Source: Chryseobacterium salipaludis
GTDB taxonomy: Bacteria > Bacteroidota > Bacteroidia > Flavobacteriales > Weeksellaceae
DNA length: 64,000 bases
Direction: 5' to 3'
Assembly: GCF_022968825.1 (NCBI RefSeq)
Contig: NZ_JALHKS010000005.1
Span: 1 to 64,000, forward strand
Each line of letters opens with the position of its first letter. Position 1 is the first letter of the stretch. Positions 44,110 through 53,790 of the stretch are shown here, piece after piece. The position numbers and the translations under genes are program-made. The notes under the pieces are model-generated. The model ran no database searches. It saw only the letters and a program-made list of their open reading frames with translations, and was not told the DNA's origin.

Positions 44110-45519
44110 TTATTTTGCTTCGAAATATACTCTACGGTTTGCGCGGTTTTTCCATTCCGGGCATTTTGTAGCAGGATCACATTCCGGATATTTCAGGTCT
44201 GTTTTCCCTCTTCCCACCGCATCGAGCTTTCCACTGCTAACACCGTTCTGAATAAGATAATTTTTCACATTGCTAGCTCTTCTTTCAGAGAGGTTCTGGT
44301 TGTATGCAGCAGTACCGCGAGTGTCTGTGGCACCTACTACGTTATATCTTCCTTCAGAAGAATTGATGTAATTAACTGCGTCATTCAAGATTGGTGTATT
44401 TGAAGGCAAAATGCGATCTGAATTTAAATCAAATTCAATTCCTTCCAGCGCTCTGGTATTATCAGAGACTGTTGCACCATACGGGCAACCGTTATTTTCC
44501 ACTGGTCCTGGTACTGTTACACATTTGTCGTAGAGGTCAATTACACCATCCATGTCCACATCAAGCGCAACTCCCGCTCCGTCAACTCTTGCACCTGCCG
44601 GCGTATCCAGCTGACGATCCCAATCGTCGCAAACTCCGTCATTATCTGCATCACCACTCTTGCAAACTTCAACATCACGATTCTGTTCTGATAAAACATC
44701 TAATTTATAGTAAATTTCCTGTAGTGGATCATGCCAGAACAAATGTGATTGATGCTTACCTAAATTAAGGGTAGCTCCTAGAGTAAAGTTAAACATATTG
44801 TCTGATGATTGTCCGCTAGCAGTGCGCGCACCATCAAAACCTTCGTCACCAGTAACGATATACATCAATCTTGTTTCAAGGTCTAAAGCTTGTGTCGCAC
44901 GGAATTTTAGCCCCGCACCAGCCTGGCCAAAAAGACTTCCGAGCTTAAACGGTTTTACTTCTCTAACCAACTGCTGATTATAAGCCGGTCCAGCATTCTG
45001 ACGATATGCTTTATAAGCTAAAGTTCCGATACCTGCATAGCCATGCAGAGCCCATCTGTAAGCAGAATGATTATCAACTCTTCGAAGCAGGTTCGAAAAA
45101 TTCACGTCTCCCAGCAAAGACAGTGCATCGTACTGTGTACGACCGCCATCCCCGTTCGGAGAAGCTTCGTGATCTTTTGTGTTTACAAAACCTTGCCGTG
45201 TTTCCCCTTTGTCATACTGTAACTTAAGACCGAAAGCGTGTGAAATCGCTTTATCTACACTAAGATATGCGGACCATCCAAAAAGATTCTTACCCGCTCC
45301 AAATTCTTTCAAAGAATTTAATTCTGCACCGTGAACAATAGGTACTCCAGCACCGGCAGAGATAGCCCAATCGTTAAAACGTTTTGAATCCTGCGTAAAA
45401 GCCGAAATGTTTTCGGATCCTGAAGAATAGGCATTTGAAGATACTGCTACAGTATCCTGAGCCAAAACTGCACCAGGTAACAACAACGAGAATGCAATAG
45501 CTGCTAAATTTAATTTCAT
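44110..45519 (-). CDS. OmpA-family outer membrane protein with thrombospondin type 3 repeats
   Basis: 469 residues with a signal peptide ending VLAQDT. The N-terminal 260 residues look like an outer-membrane beta-barrel. A Ca-binding TSP3-like region follows (DADNDGVCDDWD and DVDMDGVIDLYDKC), then the OmpA peptidoglycan-binding domain with VVGATDTRGTAAYNQNLSERRA and a Cys-containing tail (CDPATKCPEW). It anchors the outer membrane to the wall; such proteins are abundant in flavobacteria. It has its own terminator. About 100 bases separate it from folK upstream. Confidence 0.9.
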   Translation of the reverse strand: MKLNLAAIAFSLLLPGAVLAQDTVAVSSNAYSSGSENISAFTQDSKRFNDWAISAGAGVPIVHGAELNSLKEFGAGKNLFGWSAYLSVDKAISHAFGLKLQYDKGETRQGFVNTKDHEASPNGDGGRTQYDALSLLGDVNFSNLLRRVDNHSAYRWALHGYAGIGTLAYKAYRQNAGPAYNQQLVREVKPFKLGSLFGQAGAGLKFRATQALDLETRLMYIVTGDEGFDGARTASGQSSDNMFNFTLGATLNLGKHQSHLFWHDPLQEIYYKLDVLSEQNRDVEVCKSGDADNDGVCDDWDRQLDTPAGARVDGAGVALDVDMDGVIDLYDKCVTVPGPVENNGCPYGATVSDNTRALEGIEFDLNSDRILPSNTPILNDAVNYINSSEGRYNVVGATDTRGTAAYNQNLSERRASNVKNYLIQNGVSSGKLDAVGRGKTDLKYPECDPATKCPEWKNRANRRVYFEAK

Positions 45520-45622
45520 AATTTTATTTTTTGTTGAGTTATTATTTTAATGGGTAATTTATAAAATGTTACAGTTTTATAAATTTTAACATCCATTACC
45601 AAAACTTATGCCAACACACATC

Positions 45623-46039
45623 TCATTTCATCTGTTTTAGCAATACCTGAGAAAACTCACGCTGGGAGGCATGCTTCTCATGTGGCAGGCACAAAGAACG
45701 GCTTATATACTTCAAACGGTCAAAAAAAACCACATCGATGTCAATAATCCGGTCAGTATAGATTTTTGAAATTGATGTGTCTGTTGCTCTGCCCATCTCA
45801 CGTTCAATATCTTTAATAATATTAAGAACTTTTAACGGAGAATAGCAAGTTTTTAACTGAACTGCAATATTACAAAAAAAATTACTACTCGCAAATTCTA
45901 CAGGGGCTGTTTTCAGCATTTCAGAACGCTGCAAAACCGCGCCCAGACGCGTTTCCAGATGTTCTAAAGCTTCAGTAATGTTTTGAGATGGGTTTCCAAG
46001 ATTACTTCCGAGTAACAAAGTGAGGGTATGCTGCGACAT
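45623..46039 (-). CDS. folK: 2-amino-4-hydroxy-6-hydroxymethyldihydropteridine diphosphokinase
   Basis: 138 residues. HPPK signature segments: LTLLLGSNLGNPSQN at the N-terminus, LKTAPVEFASSNFFCNIAVQL and DRIIDIDVVFF, which carries the metal-binding Asp pair. It transfers pyrophosphate from ATP to the pterin in folate synthesis. It is shorter than E. coli FolK (about 159), with the end after the PHEKHASQREF motif compressed, but complete. It is divergent from sppA with only 23 bases between start codons. Confidence 0.93.
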   Translation of the reverse strand: MSQHTLTLLLGSNLGNPSQNITEALEHLETRLGAVLQRSEMLKTAPVEFASSNFFCNIAVQLKTCYSPLKVLNIIKDIEREMGRATDTSISKIYTDRIIDIDVVFFDRLKYISRSLCLPHEKHASQREFSQVLLKQMK

Positions 46040-46062
46040 ATTGCAAAATTAGAAAAAGAATT

Positions 46063-47820
46063 ATGAAGAGTTTTTTCAAAATGGTATTTGCCAATATTGT
46101 CGCGATCATTATCATTGCGGCCCTGTTCGGCATTTCCTTAATCATGATGATAGCCGCCAGTGCATTCAGTAACCCCTCGAAACCCAACCTAAAAGATCAA
46201 ACCGTGCTGACGCTCGATTTTAAAACCAATATTATCGACAGTCCGGCTGAAGACAATGAGGGTATTTTCTCCTTACAAAGCAACAGTAAGAATGTGATGA
46301 TCTATGATATGGTGGAGGCGGTGAACCGCGCCGCGAAAGATGATAAAATTAAAGGCATCAGCCTGGAGACCGATGGAATGCAGGCTGGTCTTACCCAGTT
46401 GGACGCGCTTCGCCGTGCACTGGAAGACTTTAAGAAAAGCGGAAAATTTGTGTATGCATATGGTAACACCGTTTCTCAGCCGGCATATTACCTGGGCTCT
46501 GTGGCAGACCGTTATTTCCTGCACCCGGCAGGTGCCATCGATCTCAAGGGTCTGAGTATGGAAGTAATGTACCTGAAAGAATTTGCAGATAAATATGGAA
46601 TCGGCCTGGAAATCATCCGGCACGGAAAATATAAATCCGCGGTGGAACCGTATATGAGAAACGACATGTCGGAAGAAAACCGTGAACAGCTTTCCACATT
46701 GTTAAATGATGTATGGAATACACAGGCCACAAAAATGGCTGCTTCCCGCAAGTTATCTGCAGAACAGTTTAAAATGATAACCGACAGTCTGTACGGAGCT
46801 ATCCCGGAGTTATGCCTGAAATACAAACTCACCGACCAACTGGCGCAGAAAGGAGAATATGAAGATTTTATTAAAAATAAATTACAACTTAAAGAAAAAG
46901 ACAAATTAGCTCAGGTTTCATTCAGCAAATACATCCGCACCTTTGCGGACGATAAAAAAGGTGATGGTGAGATCGGTGTACTTTATGCTTCCGGCGCCAT
47001 TTATGGTGGTGAAGGATACGACGAAATTTATGCTGAGAATTTTGTGAAAGATATTCGCAAACTGGCAAAAGACGAAAAGATTAAAGCAGTGGTTCTGCGT
47101 ATTAACTCGCCGGGTGGAAGTGCCAATGCCTCGGACGAAATCCTGTTTGAACTGCAGGAATTAAAAAAGAAAAAACCGCTGGTGGTTTCATTTGGGGATT
47201 ACGCGGCCTCAGGCGGATACTATATCGCCATGGGAGCAGACCGGATTTATTCTGAGCCTAATACATTAACCGGATCTATCGGCGTGTTCGGCATGATTCC
47301 TTATTTTAAAGATTTAGCCAACAGAAACGGGATTCATTCGGAAGCTGTGAATACGAATGCCAACTCCAACATGTATTCACCGGTAAATGGTGTTTCTGCG
47401 GGCGGCGTAGCCATTATGACCAGAAGTGTGGAGAACACCTACAAGCGTTTCGTACACTTTGTTACGCAGAACAGAAAGAAATCTTTCGAAGCGATCGATG
47501 AAATCGGCGGTGGCCGTGTATGGAGCGGTACCAGAGCGAAGGAATTAGGCCTGGTGGATGAATTGGGCAGCCTGCATGACGCTATTGCCTTTGCTGCAAA
47601 AAAGGCGAAACTTAAAGACGGATATGGCCTCACCACTTACCCTAAAAAAGTAAATCCATTTGATCAGTTCTTTAAGGATATGGATGAAAACCAGATTACG
47701 ACCCGACTGCTGAAAAGTCGTCTCGGTGCGGAGAATTACCGACTGATGGAGCAAATCACGCAGCCACGTTTCCAGGAGGGCGTGATGATGCAGATGCCAT
47801 TCGAAATTAAAACCAGATAA
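46063..47820 (+). CDS. sppA: Signal peptide peptidase SppA, long form
   Basis: 585 residues, the 67-kDa type. One N-terminal membrane helix (about 8-33) is followed by two ClpP-like halves. The catalytic Lys is read in RHGKYKSAVEPYMRN in the first half and the Ser in DYAASGGYYIAMGAD in the second. It degrades cleaved signal peptides at the outer face of the inner membrane. It ends at a strong terminator and shares its 5' region with the divergent folK. Confidence 0.94.
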   Translation: MKSFFKMVFANIVAIIIIAALFGISLIMMIAASAFSNPSKPNLKDQTVLTLDFKTNIIDSPAEDNEGIFSLQSNSKNVMIYDMVEAVNRAAKDDKIKGISLETDGMQAGLTQLDALRRALEDFKKSGKFVYAYGNTVSQPAYYLGSVADRYFLHPAGAIDLKGLSMEVMYLKEFADKYGIGLEIIRHGKYKSAVEPYMRNDMSEENREQLSTLLNDVWNTQATKMAASRKLSAEQFKMITDSLYGAIPELCLKYKLTDQLAQKGEYEDFIKNKLQLKEKDKLAQVSFSKYIRTFADDKKGDGEIGVLYASGAIYGGEGYDEIYAENFVKDIRKLAKDEKIKAVVLRINSPGGSANASDEILFELQELKKKKPLVVSFGDYAASGGYYIAMGADRIYSEPNTLTGSIGVFGMIPYFKDLANRNGIHSEAVNTNANSNMYSPVNGVSAGGVAIMTRSVENTYKRFVHFVTQNRKKSFEAIDEIGGGRVWSGTRAKELGLVDELGSLHDAIAFAAKKAKLKDGYGLTTYPKKVNPFDQFFKDMDENQITTRLLKSRLGAENYRLMEQITQPRFQEGVMMQMPFEIKTR

Positions 47821-47827
47821 GAAACAG

Positions 47828-47864
47828 AAATCCCGCACAGTTTGACCTGAGCGGGATTTTTTTT
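47828..47864 (+). terminator. sppA terminator
   Basis: AAATCCCGC (47828-47836) pairs with GCGGGATTT (47851-47859), followed by a long T run. Confidence 0.9.
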
Positions 47865-47882
47865 AATTTCATTTGTGTATGA

Positions 47883-48137
47883 TTATGCGCGACGTTGCGA
47901 CATTCCGAAGAGCCAAAGAACTACAATGGCACCCAGCACTGCCAGGAACATACTCTTAATATCAAATTCTTCCACAGTTCCCCAGCCAATCAGACTGCCG
48001 ATGAATCCGCCGACGAACGCCCCCACGATTCCCAAGATAATAGTCATGAGCCACCCCATTGATTGGTTACCCGGCATAATAAATTTTGCAATTGCACCTG
48101 CGATCAGACCAAAAATGATCCACGTTAAAATTCCCAT
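47883..48137 (-). CDS. GlsB/YeaQ/YmgE family small membrane protein
   Basis: 84 residues with three hydrophobic segments and the family pattern GLIAGAIAKFIMPG, then GIVGAFVGGFIGSLIG. Such proteins are linked to general stress responses but their function is not known. It is monocistronic between the convergent sppA terminator and the ftsY terminator. Confidence 0.87.
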   Translation of the reverse strand: MGILTWIIFGLIAGAIAKFIMPGNQSMGWLMTIILGIVGAFVGGFIGSLIGWGTVEEFDIKSMFLAVLGAIVVLWLFGMSQRRA

Positions 48138-48241
48138 AGTTTTAAAATTTAATAATTAATATTTTGTGATTTGTAAACACTAAATATCAAACATAGGACC
48201 AAAACGAAAAACGCGCAGTTTGCCGGATATGGCAACAAGGC

Positions 48242-48279
48242 AAAAAAAAGACTGATATCGCTATGAATATCAGTCTTTT
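48242..48279 (-). terminator. ftsY terminator
   Basis: AAAAGACTGATAT (48246-48258) pairs perfectly with ATATCAGTCTTTT (48267-48279), followed on the minus strand by a run of T, six bases after the ftsY stop. Confidence 0.92.
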
Positions 48280-48284
48280 ATTTA

Positions 48285-49241
48285 TCAGGATCTTTGTTTA
48301 AAAAAGGAATCTACAAATTCGCTTCCGTTAAACAGCTGGAGATCGGTCATCTTCTCACCTACGCCGATATACTTAACCGGTATCTGAAACTGATCGGAAA
48401 TTCCAATGACCACACCGCCTTTCGCCGTGCCGTCCAGTTTGGTTACCGCCAGTGCATTGACTTCTGTGGCTGCGGTAAATTGTTTCGCCTGCTCAAAAGC
48501 ATTTTGTCCCGTGGAACCATCCAGCACGAGCAGGATTTCATGTGGTGCATCCGGAATTACTTTTTGCATCACACGTTTGATTTTGGTCAGCTCGTTCATC
48601 AGATTAACTTTATTATGCAGCCTTCCCGCAGTGTCGATAATAACAACATCGGCCTGACTGGCCACCGCGCTTTGCACCGTATCAAAAGCTACCGAGGCCG
48701 GATCACTGCCCATACCCTGCTTGACAATCGGTACGCCTACACGCTCACTCCAAATGACAAGCTGATCCACTGCCGCTGCACGGAAGGTATCGGCCGCACC
48801 CAAAACGACTTTTTTGCCATCGGTTTTAAACTGATGTGCCAGCTTACCGATGGTGGTGGTTTTCCCGACTCCGTTTACACCGACAACCATAATGACGTAT
48901 GGCTTCTTGGATTCGTCAATATTGCCGGTCGCTGCCAGCGGATTTTCGAGCAGCATGCCACTGATTTCCTCACGCAAGATGGTATTCAGCTCATCGGTCC
49001 CCACGAACTTATCGCGGGCGACACGGTCTTCAATGCGCTTGATGATTTTAATAGTGGTTTCTGCACCGACATCGGAAGCAATCAGCACTTCCTCCAGGTC
49101 ATCCAGCACTTCATCGTCCACGCGGGATTTCCCCACCACTGCTTTTGAAATCTTTTCAAAGAATCCCTGACTGGATTTCTCCAGTCCTTTATCCAGGCTT
49201 TCCTTTTCTTCCCGGCCGAAAACTTTTTTAAACCAGCTCAT
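48285..49241 (-). CDS. ftsY: Signal recognition particle receptor FtsY
   Basis: 318 residues starting MSWFKKVFGREEKE. SRP GTPase with G1 GVNGVGKTTTIGKLA, ADTFRAAAVDQL, DTAGRLHNKVNLM and TKLDGTAKGG. The acidic N-terminal A domain is very short, as in other Bacteroidetes. It docks ribosome-SRP complexes at the membrane. The frame extends to 49304, but those codons run into the preceding terminator. It follows the rpmB-rpmG-DUF4295 genes on the same strand, a conserved order in this phylum, with a TATCTTTG box at 49291-49298 of its own. Confidence 0.95.
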   Translation of the reverse strand: MSWFKKVFGREEKESLDKGLEKSSQGFFEKISKAVVGKSRVDDEVLDDLEEVLIASDVGAETTIKIIKRIEDRVARDKFVGTDELNTILREEISGMLLENPLAATGNIDESKKPYVIMVVGVNGVGKTTTIGKLAHQFKTDGKKVVLGAADTFRAAAVDQLVIWSERVGVPIVKQGMGSDPASVAFDTVQSAVASQADVVIIDTAGRLHNKVNLMNELTKIKRVMQKVIPDAPHEILLVLDGSTGQNAFEQAKQFTAATEVNALAVTKLDGTAKGGVVIGISDQFQIPVKYIGVGEKMTDLQLFNGSEFVDSFFKQRS

Positions 49242-49302
49242 TCCGTGTGTATAAATTAAAAGTAAATAAAAAGCCGCCAGCAGCGGCAAACAAAGATAAA
49301 AC

Positions 49303-49330
49303 AAAAAAACTACCCTTGTGGATAGTCTTT
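49303..49330 (-). terminator. Terminator after the rpmB-rpmG-DUF4295 operon
   Basis: AAACTACCC pairs, with one mismatch, with GGATAGTCTT around TTGT, followed on the minus strand by a T run. It is immediately followed by the ftsY promoter box. Confidence 0.7.
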
Positions 49331-49355
49331 TCTTATATCATCGCAGTGGTTGCGA

Positions 49356-49511
49356 TTATTTTTTCAGGTAAGCGTCAACTTCGTCAGCGCTCATTACTTT
49401 TTCGTCGAAAACGTAAGCACCTGTCTTAGCAGAACGTACCATTTTCACTACTTTGGTCATTTTTTTTGAACCTGCCCCACCCTGAAGTGTTGCTACTACT
49501 TTTTTTGCCAT
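49356..49511 (-). CDS. DUF4295 family small basic protein
   Basis: 51 residues, MAKKVVATLQGGAGSKKMTK with a C-terminus ending VDAYLKK. This is a Bacteroidetes-specific family that always stands behind rpmG and is probably a small ribosome-associated protein; its exact role is not known. It is 19 bases after the rpmG stop and is the last gene of the operon. Confidence 0.92.
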   Translation of the reverse strand: MAKKVVATLQGGAGSKKMTKVVKMVRSAKTGAYVFDEKVMSADEVDAYLKK

Positions 49512-49530
49512 TTTTTATATACTTAAAAAA

Positions 49531-49713
49531 TTACTTAATTTCTTTGTGAACAGTGTACTTTTTCAGAACCGGGTTAAACTTTTTCAGTTCCAGTCTTTCA
49601 GTAGTGTTCTTTTTATTTTTAGTAGTAATGTATCTGGACATTCCTGCAACGCCACTTTCTTTGTGCTCGGTGCATTCCAAAATAACCTGTACTCTATTTC
49701 CTTTTTTTGCCAT
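49531..49713 (-). CDS. rpmG: 50S ribosomal protein L33
   Basis: 60 residues, [20 protein letters not shown] with [21 protein letters not shown], clear L33. Only one Cys of the zinc-ribbon set is present, so this is the zinc-free form. It lies 12 bases after rpmB. Confidence 0.96.
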   Translation of the reverse strand: MAKKGNRVQVILECTEHKESGVAGMSRYITTKNKKNTTERLELKKFNPVLKKYTVHKEIK

Positions 49714-49725
49714 GACTTCTTAAGC

Positions 49726-49962
49726 TTATTTAATGAAACCGTTTCTGGTTGCATTTTCCAATGCTTCCTCGATTCCGATTTTGTTAATGATTCTCAGTCC
49801 GTGTGCCGAAACTTTCAGCGTCACAGATTTTTCCTGCTCAGGCAGGTAAAACTTCTTCTCCAGTAGGTTGATTTCAAAACGACGCTTCGTTTTGTTGTTA
49901 GCGTGAGAAACGCTGTTTCCAACCATAGCACGCTTTCCTGTTATTTGGCAAATTCTTGACAT
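49726..49962 (-). CDS. rpmB: 50S ribosomal protein L28
   Basis: 78 residues with [20 protein letters not shown] and the [17 protein letters not shown] segment, typical of L28. First gene of the rpmB-rpmG-DUF4295 operon. The 212-base gap upstream (49963-50174) holds the promoter region, though no clear TAnnTTTG box was found. Confidence 0.96.
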   Translation of the reverse strand: MSRICQITGKRAMVGNSVSHANNKTKRRFEINLLEKKFYLPEQEKSVTLKVSAHGLRIINKIGIEEALENATRNGFIK

Positions 49963-50174
49963 ATCTCGATGTTCTTTTTAGCTACTAAATATTTGAGAGT
50001 GCAAAATAACGAAGAAATTTTTATTTAGACAAGTACCGCGGCGTATTATTTTAAAGAAAATCAGCGCTTTTGCCACTTCATTTCCCGAACCTGCTGCGAT
50101 TATGGCAATTGCCACAACTTCACCCCCTTCGTTTTATATCTTGCTCAATCCCGTTTCTGTGCTTTTTATAAATA

Positions 50175-51191
50175 TTAAATAATATTCACCTCACGCTCCA
50201 GCGTAATTCCGAACTTTTGCTGAACATCACGAATTAATTCGGCGGAAAAATCAAATATTTCCTGACCAGTCGCCTGGCCCGTTTTATTAATGAGAACTAA
50301 AGCCTGCTGCGCATGTGAGGCCACATTACCTATTTGCCTGCCTTTCCAGCCCGCAGTTTCAATGAGCCAACCGGCCGGTACTTTCACGTGTTCCCCCGCC
50401 GGATAGGATGGAATGTGCGGATATTTTTCTTTAATTTTAATAAATGCTTCCTGCGAAATCACCGGGTTTTTAAAAAAGCTGCCGGCGTTTCCTGTTACCG
50501 CCGGATCCGGTAATTTAGTTTGACGAATGGCAATAACCGCCTCGGAAACCTGGCGGATGCTGGGATTTTCAATTCCTTTTTTCTTCAGTTCTTCCTGAAT
50601 GGCACCATACGATGTTTTCATGGTATGGTGCTGGGTGGTTAACCTGAACGTCACTGAAAGAATGACATATTCATTTTTTCCTTCTTTTTTAAAGTATGAT
50701 TCACGGTAGCCGAAATCACATTGTTGTGCAGTGAAAATTTCGGTTTCCAGGGTTTCGAGATTCAGAACTTCGCACGACTCGAAAGTATCTTTAATTTCAA
50801 CGCCGTAGGCACCGATATTCTGCATAGGTGATGTCCCGACATTTCCCGGAATCAGCGACAGATTTTCGAGTCCGCCATATTCCTGCGACAGACAATACTG
50901 CACGAAAGCATGCCAATTTTCCCCGGCTTGTGCTGTGACCAAAACGTGATTCTCTGAAACAACTTCTTTATTTATTCCTTTCAGATTCAGTTGAATAACA
51001 AGACCAGGAAAATCGGACGTAAGCAGCACATTGCTGCCGCCACCCAGAAAAAGACGCGGTATTTCGGTCCCGAACTGTTGCATCACGGAACGTAATTCTT
51101 GTGTATTTCGCACTTCCGAAAAATAGCGTGCATGTGCGGGAACACCAAAGGTATTGTAGGATTGTAAAGAGAAGTTTTCGTGTATCTCCAT
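50175..51191 (-). CDS. murB: UDP-N-acetylenolpyruvoylglucosamine reductase
   Basis: 338 residues, type I MurB. FAD-binding segments SLQSYNTFGVPAHARYF and LFLGGGSNVLLTSDF, active-site Ser region TGNAGSFFKNPV and Glu near the end (VLINKTGQATG region). It reduces the enolpyruvyl group to make UDP-MurNAc for peptidoglycan in the cytoplasm. It follows an aminotransferase gene after a terminator. Confidence 0.95.
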   Translation of the reverse strand: MEIHENFSLQSYNTFGVPAHARYFSEVRNTQELRSVMQQFGTEIPRLFLGGGSNVLLTSDFPGLVIQLNLKGINKEVVSENHVLVTAQAGENWHAFVQYCLSQEYGGLENLSLIPGNVGTSPMQNIGAYGVEIKDTFESCEVLNLETLETEIFTAQQCDFGYRESYFKKEGKNEYVILSVTFRLTTQHHTMKTSYGAIQEELKKKGIENPSIRQVSEAVIAIRQTKLPDPAVTGNAGSFFKNPVISQEAFIKIKEKYPHIPSYPAGEHVKVPAGWLIETAGWKGRQIGNVASHAQQALVLINKTGQATGQEIFDFSAELIRDVQQKFGITLEREVNII

Positions 51192-51202
51192 CGAGCTTTA
51201 AA

Positions 51203-51228
51203 TGAAAAAGCGGGCCGCAGCCCGCCTG
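51203..51228 (-). terminator. Terminator after the aminotransferase gene
   Basis: GCGGGC (51210-51215) and GCCCGC (51220-51225) close a four-base loop, followed on the minus strand by a T run, just before murB. Confidence 0.85.
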
Positions 51229-51245
51229 TTTATTATACTTTATAA

Positions 51246-52451
51246 TCAGAGTTGGAATTCAGCGCGGTACTTTTGGATCGCATCGTTCAGCAATTCCACA
51301 CTGCGGCGCAGGTCTTCTTCTTTCAGGACGTACGCAATACGCACCTGCTTTTTGCCAAGTTCAGGATCACTGTAAAAACCGCTCATGGGCGCAACCATTA
51401 CGGTTTCGTTGTTATGGCAATAGCTTTCCAGTAACCATTGGGCAAACTTGTCGGAATCATCCACCGGTAGTTCTACGGCGCAGTAAAAGGCTCCCTTTGG
51501 CTTCGGACAGATTACACCCGGAATGCCATTTAACAAATCCACGAGCAGGTTTCGGCGTGAGGTATATTCCGCGCGAACCTTGAGGATATAATCTGCATCA
51601 TTCACGTGGGCTGCAGCTGCGGCAATCTGCCCCAGCAAGACAGGGCTTAAACGCGCCTGCGCAAACAGCATGGCTGCATCATGAATTGCTTTGGAACGGG
51701 TTACCATAAAGCCAATCCGCACCCCACACATGGAATAGCGCTTAGATTCGGAATCGATAATAATACAGTGGTTTTCCAGTTCAGGAAACTCGAGCATGGA
51801 AATCTGTTGTTTGCCATCATACACATATTCGCGGTACACTTCATCTGAAATGATGACAATATCGTGCTTCAGTGCAATCTCTGCCAACTGCTGCAACTCT
51901 TCGCGGGTGTACAGATAACCGGTTGGATTGCCCGGGTTGCAAATCAGGATTGCTTTGGTTTTATCGGTAATTTTCGCTTCCAGCTCAGCCATGGGCGGCA
52001 GGGCAAAACCTGTATCAATGCTGGACGGCACGGAAACCACGTTTACATTAAAACTGTTTGCAAAACCATTATAGTTTGCATAGTAGGGTTCCGGAATAAT
52101 AATTTCATCTCCATCATCACACAAGGTGGAAATAGCAAAGTTCAAAGCTTCCGAACCACCGTTGGTTACGATGAAATTATCAGTGGTCAGGTCTGTGAAA
52201 CCTAAAGTATGGTAGTACTGCTGCAGTGCCGTGCGGTATTCCAGATTTCCTTCAGACAGTGAATACTCGAAAATGCTGAGGTCATTATTCTTCACAGCAT
52301 CCAGCGCTGATTGCGGCGTTTCAATATCGGGCTGGCCGATATTCAGGTGATATACTTTAATCCCTTTTTGCTTGGCCTGCAAAGCATATGGAACCAGTTT
52401 TCTAACCGGTGAGGCAGGCATATTGTGAGCGCGTTGCGAAATCGTTGGCAT
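51246..52451 (-). CDS. Class I pyridoxal-phosphate aminotransferase
   Basis: 401 residues. Motifs: YHLNIGQPDIETP near the N-terminus, TNGGSEALNFAI, CNPGNPTGYLY, SDEVYREYVYDG and the PLP lysine in SESKRYSMCGVRIGFMV. Family members transfer amino groups from aspartate, glutamate or aromatic amino acids; the exact substrate cannot be fixed from sequence. The conserved Arg for the substrate carboxylate is near the end (VRIAYVL). TATTTTTG at 52469-52476 is a probable promoter box. Confidence 0.9.
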   Translation of the reverse strand: MPTISQRAHNMPASPVRKLVPYALQAKQKGIKVYHLNIGQPDIETPQSALDAVKNNDLSIFEYSLSEGNLEYRTALQQYYHTLGFTDLTTDNFIVTNGGSEALNFAISTLCDDGDEIIIPEPYYANYNGFANSFNVNVVSVPSSIDTGFALPPMAELEAKITDKTKAILICNPGNPTGYLYTREELQQLAEIALKHDIVIISDEVYREYVYDGKQQISMLEFPELENHCIIIDSESKRYSMCGVRIGFMVTRSKAIHDAAMLFAQARLSPVLLGQIAAAAAHVNDADYILKVRAEYTSRRNLLVDLLNGIPGVICPKPKGAFYCAVELPVDDSDKFAQWLLESYCHNNETVMVAPMSGFYSDPELGKKQVRIAYVLKEEDLRRSVELLNDAIQKYRAEFQL

Positions 52452-52594
52452 GCTGTTTTAATTTTTGACAAAAATACAGATTTTTTCACAAGAAAAACAG
52501 AGCCGGACCGACAGACTGATCGTCAGCTGGAAGCAGAACAAAAGACCGCAAACTGCGCCACTGCGACCTAATTGCAGAAGGGGTCCTGCCCGTA

Positions 52595-53353
52595 TTATAA
52601 ATCTTCTGTGTAATGCTCGGTGCTGAAATTGATCGGCAATCTAAAGGTGTACTTAACCGGCACTCCGTTCAACTTTGCCGGTGTCCAGGTTTTTTTCATT
52701 TTCTTGACGGCGGTTACAATATCTGCCAGCAATCGGTCACTGTTGGCTATTTTAGGTTCAATATCAAAGTTTTCCATTTTACCAGTAGCTCCTACGTCAA
52801 AAGTCAGGATGAAAACACCTTCCGGATGGTAGCTGTTCTAATCGAGATACCTGCCCACATATTTGTGAAACTCTTTTCGAAAGGCATTGATACCTCCGGG
52901 CAATGCAGGACGGTTAATGGTCATTGTAATATCATATCCCTGGGTGTAGGAATCAAAGAAATGGGCGGGATGAAACGGAAAATCAAAATGGGCGGTTACT
53001 TTTTTACCGTTTACTTCGGCAGGCTGCCACTTGCGCAAAGTTCCCAATGAGCGAACAGCCAGTTCATAGGCACATCTGTTTTTCTCCACCGTCACAGCAT
53101 CATTTTTCCTCCGGACCAGCGCCGGTTTTCCGGTTTCATCTATTTTCAGGTGTACCCAATACATTTCCTGCTTGGCACAAGGCTTCAGGTTGTTGCTGAC
53201 GAAATATTGCTGCATCTCCCCAAACATGGCAGTTGCACCGCCTTGGTAGGCGTCCTGCCCATTGGGATAATAAGGAAGTACTTTCTGCGCAAAAGGGAAG
53301 TATGCGGTGAAGAGAAGAGCAAGAATAAAGAGCTTGTTCATGTGAAATTTCAT
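52595..53353 (-). pseudogene. TonB-C-like protein split by an in-frame TAG
   Basis: From the start at 53353 the frame has a signal peptide (MNKLFILALLFTAYFPFAQ region) and a first TonB-C-like unit ending RKWQPAEVNGKKVTAHFDF. A TAG at 52838-52840 follows YVGRYLD. The same frame continues NSYHPEGVFIL, then a second unit with KKTWTPAKLNGVPVKYTFRLP, to 52595. Tyr (TAT or TAC) to TAG is the likely change. The first 171 residues could still be made. Upstream it overlaps the DUF2752 gene by four bases. Such proteins are probably periplasmic, acting in TonB-like contacts; the function is unknown. Confidence 0.75.
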
Positions 53354-53790
53354 TTACTATTTCTAATCACCCAAAAAGCTAAAATCACCACCAGTACCAC
53401 CATAATCGCCCGCGGTCCAAACAGCCGTTTTCTCCATTGCAAAAAGGCAGGATCTGTACTTTTAACTAGATTAAAAATAAGGCCCGTCACCATGTATGGT
53501 ACTGACAAAACGAGTAAAAGATTTTCTCTGGCGGCTTCAGCGAGATGAAAGTTCAGCAAATGATGAAGGGCGCGCTGAGAACCGCAACCCGGGCACTGCA
53601 GTCCTGTGAGGGAAAGAAAAGGGCACTTCGGAAACCAGTGACTTTCCAGTGGATTGTAGATTTTATAAATCAAGGCCAATCCACCCAGAAAGATCACCAG
53701 CAGACCTGCTTTCAGGTATTTAATATTGCGAACTAAAAAGTGATACACCGGCAATAAACACAAGAATAAAATAAGCACCAAGTCCGACAA
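53350..53790 (-). CDS. DUF2752 membrane protein
   Basis: 146 residues with three or four hydrophobic segments and the family motif LQCPGCGSQRALHHLL in the middle. The function of the family is unknown; the CPxCGxxR motif may bind a ligand or metal. The start at 53790 overlaps the CD225 gene by 71 bases; an internal GTG at 53748 would reduce this. It is followed, with a four-base overlap, by the TonB-C-like gene, so the three genes form one unit that recurs in flavobacteria, as far as I recall. Confidence 0.85.
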   Translation of the reverse strand: MSDLVLILFLCLLPVYHFLVRNIKYLKAGLLVIFLGGLALIYKIYNPLESHWFPKCPFLSLTGLQCPGCGSQRALHHLLNFHLAEAARENLLLVLSVPYMVTGLIFNLVKSTDPAFLQWRKRLFGPRAIMVVLVVILAFWVIRNSK

